This document shows positions 58,021 to 64,000 of a stretch of DNA of 64,000 nt, piece by piece; positions within the stretch are counted from its first letter, which is position 1, and each line of letters begins with the position of its first letter. This stretch comes from Symsagittifera roscoffensis (lineage: Eukaryota; Xenacoelomorpha; Acoela; Convolutidae). The notes under the pieces are model-generated. The model saw nothing but the letters and a program-made list of their open reading frames with translations, was not told the DNA's origin and did no database searches. Location of the stretch: assembly GCF_963678635.1 (NCBI RefSeq), contig NW_026971179.1, positions 1 to 64,000 of the forward strand, given 5' to 3'. Both the position numbers and the translations under genes were made by a program.

Positions 58021-58497
58021 TGCAGTAACAAATGAAATTAGAAAATTCTCAAACTGAATTTGAAAGAGGTGTAGTGATGAATGAACAGAGGGTGTTACTT
58101 AAGTTATCTATATCCGTGAAATTACCAATTTGCTTAATTGGAAAACTCATTGTGGATTCTGGTGTGATTTTTAACTTGGCCTAACCGGCTTGGCCAAACT
58201 TATCGAAACCATTATGAAGCTTCATAGCGTCAAAAGTGTTTCGATATTTTTTAAGCCGTCACATAAAAAGTCACTAATCTGTGTTTCTTGAGTTTGATTA
58301 ATTGGATTTTCAAGTGTTAGATTTCATAATTCGTGATTATCATACGCTCCTCATATACGCTGCTCATTTATCCTGTTATATGGCCTAACATTTTGCTTTC
58401 TTGAAAAAAGTGTTTCATCTTCTAAAGTATGTTTCCAGTAAACAAAACACTAATTATATCATCGTTTCCGAATTGTATGTGTAGCCGTTTAGTTTAT

Positions 58498-58770
58498 TAA
58501 CCCATCCCAAATACGGAAATAATCCGTTCAGTTTTGCAAATTCTCAAAACTGACAGGAGTTAATGGCGCCCTTCAGTCTTTTTCTCATCCCAAAAACTGA
58601 AGTAGTCGTTCGTTCGAGGTTTGTAAAATCTCAAATCTTGACGGAGAGGAATGTGTAATGGCGACGTGCAGTCTTTCCCAAATACTGAAAATTTAATGTA
58701 ATGACCGAAATTAATGTGTAATGGCGCCGCGCAGTCTATTGCCCATCCTAAAAACTGAAATAGTTTGTTC
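58498..58770. repeat. Degenerate CCCAAAnACTGAAA repeats flanking the MULE
   Basis: About three diverged units containing GCAGTCT...CCCAAATACTGAAA and GTGTAATGGCG. Related CCCAAATACTGA phrases occur inside the right end at 63,775-63,850, so this tract may be part of an older, longer terminal region. The interval 58,020-58,497 holds nothing that I recognise. Confidence 0.6.
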
Positions 58771-59020
58771 GATTACGTCTCAAATGGCATAATTCCCAAA
58801 TGGCATAAAAAATTTCAAATTTCCCAAATGGCATAAATTTCAAACAAATTCCCAAATGGCATAAATTTCGAAAACATTCCCAAAAGGCATGAAGTTTGTA
58901 AATTTCCCAAATGGCATTAACAGTCTAATTTTGAAATGTGACAGTAGGATTTAAATTAACTTGTAAACAATATAACCGGAATATTCAACAGAAAGAAAGA
59001 AATCAATTGAACTTTAATTT

Positions 59021-59653
59021 TTACAAGTTTTGGCAGAATTCTGAAATACTATCCCAATACTCGTCAATATCAAGCAATTGAATTTCGAATCTTTGTTTCA
59101 CGTTGCAAATCATTGCGTTTAAGTTTCTCCATTTTTTTCTTTGAGAAAAATCAGCTTGGTAGCCCAATTGGAATCGCCTGTAAGATCTTCTTGCCAAGTT
59201 TTGTTCATTTTGTAACCTTTTAACAAACACCCAAAAATTTGGGCGAATTCGGCGACCTACTCGTGCATTCAACCGATTGCTGTAGCCTTCACATGCATTT
59301 GTTGTTCTCAGAGTGCTCTGCCTGGCATAAACGTTGTAGACATTTGGTGGAAATTTATGCAACCAAGTTGCCTCAAAATAGTTTAAAAAGACACTAAAAT
59401 TTGTAAATCGGGAAACCAGTAGTCTTGTCGATGCTTCTTGAAGTACCTGGTGAAATTTTTGGCGGACGTAAAACACTTGTAGAAAAACTATGGCAATAAA
59501 CTTTCGAATAAATTGGTTTAGTCTTCTATCATTTTTGTAAGGTGTAAATAATCCCAAATCTTTAATTTTTGACAAAATTGCTTTGGAGTAATAAAAAAAA
59601 GATTCTCGAATTCTTACAAATGGAAAATATGTTTCTACTGCTGCCTGAAACAA
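59021..59653 (-). pseudogene. MULE transposase C-terminal part, 210 codons (left arm)
   Basis: The minus-strand frame resembles the C-terminal region of animal MULE transposases: SKIKDLGLFTPYKNDRRL, a helical IAIVFLQ stretch where others have MALPFLP, FLNYFEATWL, then NACEGYSNRLN (like the NSxEGWHnxl motif) and PNFWVFVKRLQNEQ. The DDE catalytic core is absent, so this is a truncated, non-catalytic copy whose N-terminus was replaced by the palindrome centre. Confidence 0.7.
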
Positions 59654-60019
59654 GAATTCTGAAACTCTGCTCCTTGTGGTCGTCGATGGTTTTTGAGGCC
59701 ATCATAGGGATCATGTCAGAGACGTTTCTGGGGGATGTCGGTCAAGTTGGTGCCGAGGTGAAGAGTGCCTGTCCATAGACATTACCTAGTAAAGTCTATT
59801 GACAGGCACTCTTCATCTCGGCACAATTTTGAACGACATCCCCCAGAAAAGTCTCTGACATGATCCCTATGATGGCCTCAAAAACCATCGACGACCACTA
59901 GGAGCAGAGTTTCGGAATTCTTGTGTTTAAGGCAGCAGTAGAAACAGATTATTCATTTGTAAGAATTTGAGAACGTTTTCTTCATTACTCCAAAGCAATT
60001 TTGTCAAAAATTTCACCAG

Positions 60020-60445
60020 GTACTTCAACAAGCATCGACAAGATTACTGGTTTCCCGATTTAAAAATCTAAGTGTCTTTTTAAACTATTTTGAGGCAAAT
60101 TGGTTGCATAAATTTCCACCAAATATCTACAACGTTTATGCCAGGCAGAGCACTCTGAGAACTATAAATGCATGTGAAGGCTACAACAATCGGTTGAGTG
60201 CACCAGTAGGTCGTCGAATTCGCCCAAATTTTTGGGTGTTTGTTAAAAGTTTACAAAATGAACAAAACTTGGCAAGAAGATCTTACAGGCAGTTCCAATT
60301 GGGCTACCAAGCAGATTTTTCTCAAAGAAAAAAATGGAGAAACTTAAACGCAAAGACTTGCAACGTGAAACAAAGATTCGAAACCAAATCGCTTGATTTT
60401 GACGAGTATTGGGATAGTATTTCAGAAGTCAGCCAAAACTTGTAA
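60020..60445 (+). pseudogene. MULE transposase C-terminal part (right arm, shortened)
   Basis: Mirror copy of the left-arm segment on the plus strand. Codons from FHQVLQQASTRLL through NACEGYNNRL to the stop at 60,445 are open. The upstream 30-odd residues present in the left arm are deleted. It differs from the left arm at scattered residues, so the inversion is not brand new. Confidence 0.7.
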
Positions 60446-60807
60446 AAATTAACGTTCAATTGATTTCTTTCTTTCTGGTGAATATTCCGGTTGTATTGTT
60501 TACAAGTTAATATAAATCCTACTGTCACTTTTAAAAAGTTAAACTGTTAATGCCATTTGGGAAATTTACAAACTTCATGCCATTTGGGAATGTTTTTGAA
60601 ATTTATGCCATTTGGAATTTTTTTGAAATTTAGGCCATTTGGAAAATTTGAAAAATTTTATGCCATTTGGGAATTATGCCAATCTACAAAATGACTATGT
60701 TTGTCATATGACATTTTAAAAACATTTTTTTTCTAAAAATTGAAAAATGATTCTAATTTTCAGAATGCGGTCTGAGTAACTAACTGAATTACTGAATTTC
60801 AGTAAAC

Positions 60808-61026
60808 ATGATGAATGCGACAACTGAACCAGAAACGCAGACAGACGATAGTGAAATGTGCCCCATCTGCTGTCATGATGGACGGCATCTGTTCAAAATA
60901 CGAGATGGGGATGTGGCGCACAAGCTGTGCTTCATCTGGTGGCGGAAGGTGCAGGATGAGCCTCATCCAAAATGCCCCTTCTGTCGGCAGGACTTGCCGC
61001 CTTTCCACTCGTTCATGCACATGTAA
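60808..61026 (+). CDS. Small RING-like zinc-finger protein, 72 aa
   Basis: Starts at tandem ATGs (60,808 and 60,811) and ends TAA. Residues 18-21 are CPIC, followed by AHKLCFIWW (a His and Cys followed by a Trp, as in RING fingers) and CPFCRQDLP, giving a compact RING-like pattern that would bind zinc and an E2 enzyme. The usual third-position Cys is not obvious. The frame is fully open and lies just outside the palindrome, inside the TIR-bounded segment. An acceptor-like TTTCAG ends 5 bp upstream of the start, so it may be the last exon of a longer gene. Confidence 0.55.
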   Translation: MMNATTEPETQTDDSEMCPICCHDGRHLFKIRDGDVAHKLCFIWWRKVQDEPHPKCPFCRQDLPPFHSFMHM

Positions 61027-61104
61027 CTATTGCTTTTGACCTTGTTTATTGCATGTTAAACTAACTTAATCGAAAACTGGAGTCTTAGTAGGAGTCTAAT
61101 TACT

Positions 61105-61368
61105 TTACAAACTGATTGCGTTTTCTTTTAAGATGTATCGTCTAGCTCTGAGCTCCTCGGGGTTTTCCTTCAAAATTTCGTCAAGGAAATTGTCCCCATA
61201 CATTCGGCTGTCAAACTGGCAACTATCCGCTAGTTGGCTTTTGAACTCTTCGATTGATTTAGCCGATGGAACTAACAAAGCTCGTTGTTGTCCAATGAAC
61301 AAGTCTGACTGGATCCAGTTGACAAGTTCAACGGCACGGACGCACTGTATTAGACTTGAGGCAGGCAT
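61105..61368 (-). CDS. Hypothetical protein, 87 aa
   Basis: The minus-strand frame starts MPASSLIQCVRAVELVNW and contains an acidic helix-like DNFLDEILKENPEEL. An acceptor-like TTTTGTTAG precedes the start by 3 bp, and a GTAAGC donor lies about 70 bp further upstream, so it may be the final exon of a spliced gene. Convergent with the RING ORF. Not recognised. Confidence 0.4.
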   Translation of the reverse strand: MPASSLIQCVRAVELVNWIQSDLFIGQQRALLVPSAKSIEEFKSQLADSCQFDSRMYGDNFLDEILKENPEELRARRYILKENAISL

Positions 61369-61598
61369 GATCTAACAAAATCCCAAAAAAGATGCTCGAA
61401 ATTTAATTATAACGACTTTGAGCTAGTTTTAGCTTCAGATGCTTACTTGCGAAAGTCTCTCTCACAGTTTGCCATGCTCAATTGGAATTAACATGTCAAT
61501 CTGACTGGCATTCGTGCTACAAGAGCTGCCTGAAACTACGACAAACTCTGCGGTTTTTCACGAAGAGCTTTTGGTTGCTGTATCCGCACCAGAGCAGA

Positions 61599-62771
61599 TC
61601 ATTCATCTGTTCTCAGATCTGCTTCAACCAGACTATGAAGTGGCGAAACGGAGCCTGGTAGAGGAAAAAGCAAAACGAACTCTGGTACGAGAGGAAGTGG
61701 ATCTGGCCTCAGACACGGTCCATTCGGTACCTCGGAAAGTGGTACCATCCTAATTGGCGCAGCTGGCGCACCGATGGACAACTTGGCGCACCGATGGGTG
61801 ACTTCCGAGGTATGTTCATCTATAGTACTTGTCACTTCTGGAGCGGTTACTGTAGTACGAATAGTACCTGGAGCAGTGCCGTTGGAGATGTGCCCTTGTT
61901 CATTGATAGTACTTGTCACTTCTGGAGCAGTAACTGTAGTGCCAACAGTACGTGGAGCAGTGCCCTTGGAGATTTCAACGCCATTCAGTGAAATAGAGGG
62001 CTAAAACAGTGATGTTGATTTAATTGCAAGCTATTATATAAAAGAAAAACGGTGTTTTGTTACATACAATTTGAATGGTCAAAATGGGTTTCTCGTCCTC
62101 CGGCTCCATTTTGCACCAAACTATCGCCAAGTTTTCCTGCTTGTACCCGCTCGTCACATCTGGCTCGTTTGGTTCCTGCTTGCACCGGTTAGTCATCACA
62201 TCATGCCCATTTCTGCACGGCTCATTTTTGTTCCAGGAGGTCTTCGTGCTCGTCGTCTTGGTCTTGGTCGTCTTTCTGCTGGTTCCCAACGCATTTCTTA
62301 CGGTAGTCCGTCTCGCCGTCTGCCTCTTTGTCGTTGTCGTGATACAGTCTAGTTGCGCAGAAGTGGACTGAATTATTTGGCTTAGTGCTAAAGCAGTCTG
62401 AATATGAAGTCAATAAACATATCTTATTTTATAATTAATTTCAATAGCACACATCTTCACTCACTCTGATCATCGCCGATTTCATCCTCGCAGATCAAAA
62501 TTGCCCTCCTCTGCTTCGCTCTGAATGGTGTTTGGCACCCCTCATAAGTGTCCCGCACAAAGTTAAAACTTTTCCTAGTGGGAGAGAGCAGCTTTCGTTT
62601 GAGCTCAGATCTTCGATTGGCTCTTATTCTCTCCCAGCATCCAGGCGACAACACATGCTCTCCAGTTCTGTAGCAGTCGCTGAAGCCCTCCGTGCCACAT
62701 AACATGCAAATTAGTTTCTGCAGTTTCGCATCCCTCTTCTGGCATCGTTTTTTAGCAAAATGGCGGACCAT
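61599..62771 (-). CDS. Three-exon Cys-rich protein, 342 aa in the long isoform, family unknown
   Basis: Exon 1 (62,771-62,465) encodes a basic start, a CMLCGTEGFSDC finger-like segment, GEHVLSPGCWERIRANRR and YEGCQTPFRAKQRRA, then an acidic tail. Donor is GATCAGA|GTGAGT. Exon 2 starts at 62,387 after CTTTAG (phase fits) and runs to ATT|GTATGT at 62,068. Exon 3 (62,000-61,599) follows TGTTTTAG in phase and contains two copies of TAPEVTSTI from an 84-bp tandem repeat. The whole reading is open. An alternative exon 2 acceptor 10 nt upstream (62,397) gives a second open frame ending at 62,222. It lies within the TIR-bounded segment. A DNA- or chromatin-binding role is only a guess from the Cys/His residues. 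Confidence 0.45.
61822..61980. repeat. 84-bp tandem repeat, about two units
   Basis: ATAGTACTTGTCACTTCTGG begins both units (about 61,820 and 61,904). The period keeps the minus-strand coding frame. Confidence 0.9.
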
Positions 62772-63568
62772 GTTGCTTTTTTGCGAAAATTGTAGATCGC
62801 ACTCTGGAAACGAAAAGAAAAATAAAAAAATCAGTCCACGAAAGGATTAATATTTAGACAGTAAATTTTTTTCACATTATCGATTTTGTTAAAAAAAATT
62901 GGTATGCGGACTATAATTAGGCTATGACATCGTTAACCCTCGTTACAAAAGCAAAGCCCTCGATACAAAATAAAATCGATTCATATGCGAGGCAGGGGAA
63001 AAGGAAAAAGATCCAATAATTTTTTAGTGGATTCCGCAAACTCTTACTCACTATCTATATCATTTTTCAGTAACCAGGATCAAATATTTTAGAACCTTTG
63101 CCACATCAAATTTGTGACACCCTTTAGGATGTGAAACCGGCACCTCAATTTTGAAATGCGAGCCTTAAATTTTATTATGATTTACATTTTTTTTTAAAAA
63201 GACGTCTTTAGGGCCACAATAATTGTGATGCACGTTTACTTCGTTGTTTTAAAATATCCTGCAGAGGCGCGGATTGTATCCCTTAACCTCTTGTTTGGAG
63301 CCATATTCTTTACCTCCAGGCCATCAGACCCGTTAGTATTCTAAGATAAACGTTAAGAATCATGATAAACTTACTTTTGCACTCGCAGCCAGTCATATAT
63401 CGGGTTGATCGGTAATGAATAAAGGAAATCAAATCATAAATGAAATTGAATCAGGTCCAAAAATAAATTTAAATTGAATTGATAGGATCAACCGCGGTTT
63501 TTCAATACTAAAAATCAATTTTAAAAAAAATAATAATTTTATTAAAATTATTGATGGCATATTCGTTA
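62772..63568. other. Non-coding stretch inside the right part of the MULE segment
   Basis: AT-rich with no open frame of note. I see no gene, RNA or clear repeat apart from GATCAACCGCGGTTTTTCAA near 63,487, which resembles one arm of the palindrome at 63,601. Confidence 0.5.
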
Positions 63569-63570
63569 CA

Positions 63571-63653
63571 AGGTACCATAAAGGGGAGAAAATAACAGTA
63601 TCCAAAACCGCGGTTTTGGATCATGTTTTTTTTCTCCCCTCTGCGGTACCTTT
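63571..63653. repeat. Stem-loop with nested 20-bp perfect palindrome
   Basis: GGTACC...GGGGAGAAAA on the left pairs with TTTTCTCCCC...GGTACC on the right. At the centre is the perfect palindrome TCCAAAACCGCGGTTTTGGA (63,601-63,620). Confidence 0.85.
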
Positions 63654-63810
63654 GAAGCGACCCGAATTGCCCACCATAAGGCGCAACCCGGGGAATATCA
63701 CCCTATAAAGATATATCCCTCTAATTTGCCCCCACGAATTTTGTATCCTGTTAACTACATCCCCCATTTTAAAATCCCAAATACTGATTATAGTTCGTTA
63801 CAGTTCTGCT

Positions 63811-63920
63811 AAACCCCAAATACTGACAAAATTCCAATTACTGACAAAAAATTCTGCAATTGCGGAACTTTTTGTCAGTAATTGGGATTTTGACAATGTT
63901 TGGGGTTTTGACAATGTTTG
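63811..63920. repeat. Inverted repeat near the right terminus
   Basis: CCCCAAATACTGACAAAATT and ATTACTGACAAAAA on the left are mirrored by TTTTTGTCAGTAAT and GACAATGTTTGGGGTTTTGAC on the right around GCAATTGC. It is subterminal to the right TIR. Confidence 0.8.
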
Positions 63921-64000
63921 AATTTTATGCCATTTGGGAAATTTGAATTTTTTTATGCCATTTGCGAATTATGCTATTTGAGACGTAATCCTCTGCAGTT

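Larger units (their letters stand above)
58785..60680. repeat. 1.9-kb near-perfect palindrome
   Basis: Left arm 58,785-59,778 and right arm 59,792-60,680 are reverse complements around a 13-bp spacer. The right arm lacks about 100 bp corresponding to 59,470-59,570. The arms include the CCCAAATGGCATAAA terminal repeats and the MULE coding segment. Confidence 0.9.
58771..63990. mobile_element. TIR-bounded MULE-derived element with palindrome and cargo genes
   Basis: The left end (58,771-58,840) begins GATTACGTCTCAAATGGCAT. The right end (63,921-63,990) is its reverse complement with about 4 differences in 70. Both ends carry subterminal CCCAAATGGCATAAA repeats. Inside are a palindrome built from a MULE transposase C-terminus and, to its right, at least three open genes. 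No 8-11-bp target-site duplication matches in the visible flanks (only 10 bp remain on the right). The boundaries may therefore be internal ends of a nested structure. Confidence 0.6.

Noticed and set aside
61514-61753. Plus-strand 79-codon ORF
   Set aside because: It has plausible composition but overlaps exon 3 of the minus-strand three-exon gene, whose splicing phases fit; kept only as an alternative.
62071-62371. Plus-strand ORFs of 93 and 98 codons
   Set aside because: Antisense to exon 2 of the three-exon gene; hydrophobic runs come from complementing Lys/Asp/Glu-rich codons.

Overview
The window is eukaryotic and almost certainly from an invertebrate animal. It holds one clearly intact host gene, the mitochondrial chaperonin HSP60, split by seven introns, in a landscape packed with retroelements and DNA transposons. 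The coexistence of Ty3, BEL/Pao, REL-type non-LTR, hAT, MULE and Polinton-type polB sequences fits a repeat-rich invertebrate. Nothing in the sequence fixes the phylum.

Positions 1-15,313: a giant Ty3/gypsy-class retroelement on the minus strand. From right to left: two 0.89-kb LTR-like direct repeats (13,421-15,313), a 2.6-kb leader with a 0.75-kb minisatellite, one uninterrupted 2,935-codon gag-pol ORF (10,840-2033), then a second ORF (1509 to the window edge) carrying a coiled coil and the start of an SGNH/GDSL hydrolase domain. Gag-pol contains two zinc knuckles, protease, RT, RNase H and integrase, followed by a roughly 440-residue extension that ends in a degenerate macro-domain-like fold. 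The hexamer CTCAAG is strongly enriched over exactly this block.

Positions 15,314-32,400: HSP60 on the plus strand, eight exons, 574 residues. Two of its seven introns use GC instead of GT as donor, both in the context CAG|GCTAGTA. Intron 2 holds a dead REL-type non-LTR retrotransposon with a 20-bp target-site duplication. Other introns hold a foldback element, tRNA-like SINE pieces and a shared dispersed repeat.

Positions 32,800-58,770: decayed mobile DNA and gene remnants. They comprise a hAT BED-finger exon, a 1,083-bp tandem duplication, a BEL/Pao pol remnant, a protein-primed type B DNA polymerase remnant with a C2H2 finger, a KMT5A-like SET-domain remnant, a Ty3 integrase remnant, several minisatellites and diverged dispersed repeats. 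A few minus-strand stretches look protein-like but I cannot name them.

Positions 58,771-63,990: a segment bounded by matching terminal inverted repeats. Inside are a 1.9-kb palindrome made from the C-terminal part of a MULE transposase and what looks like cargo: a small RING-like gene, a hypothetical gene and a three-exon Cys-rich gene whose second exon is open in two reading frames reachable by two acceptors 10 nt apart.

The most unusual items are the retroelement's two extra enzyme-like domains, the paired GC-AG introns in HSP60 and the cargo-bearing palindromic MULE. All calls come from reading the sequence; no database search was run.
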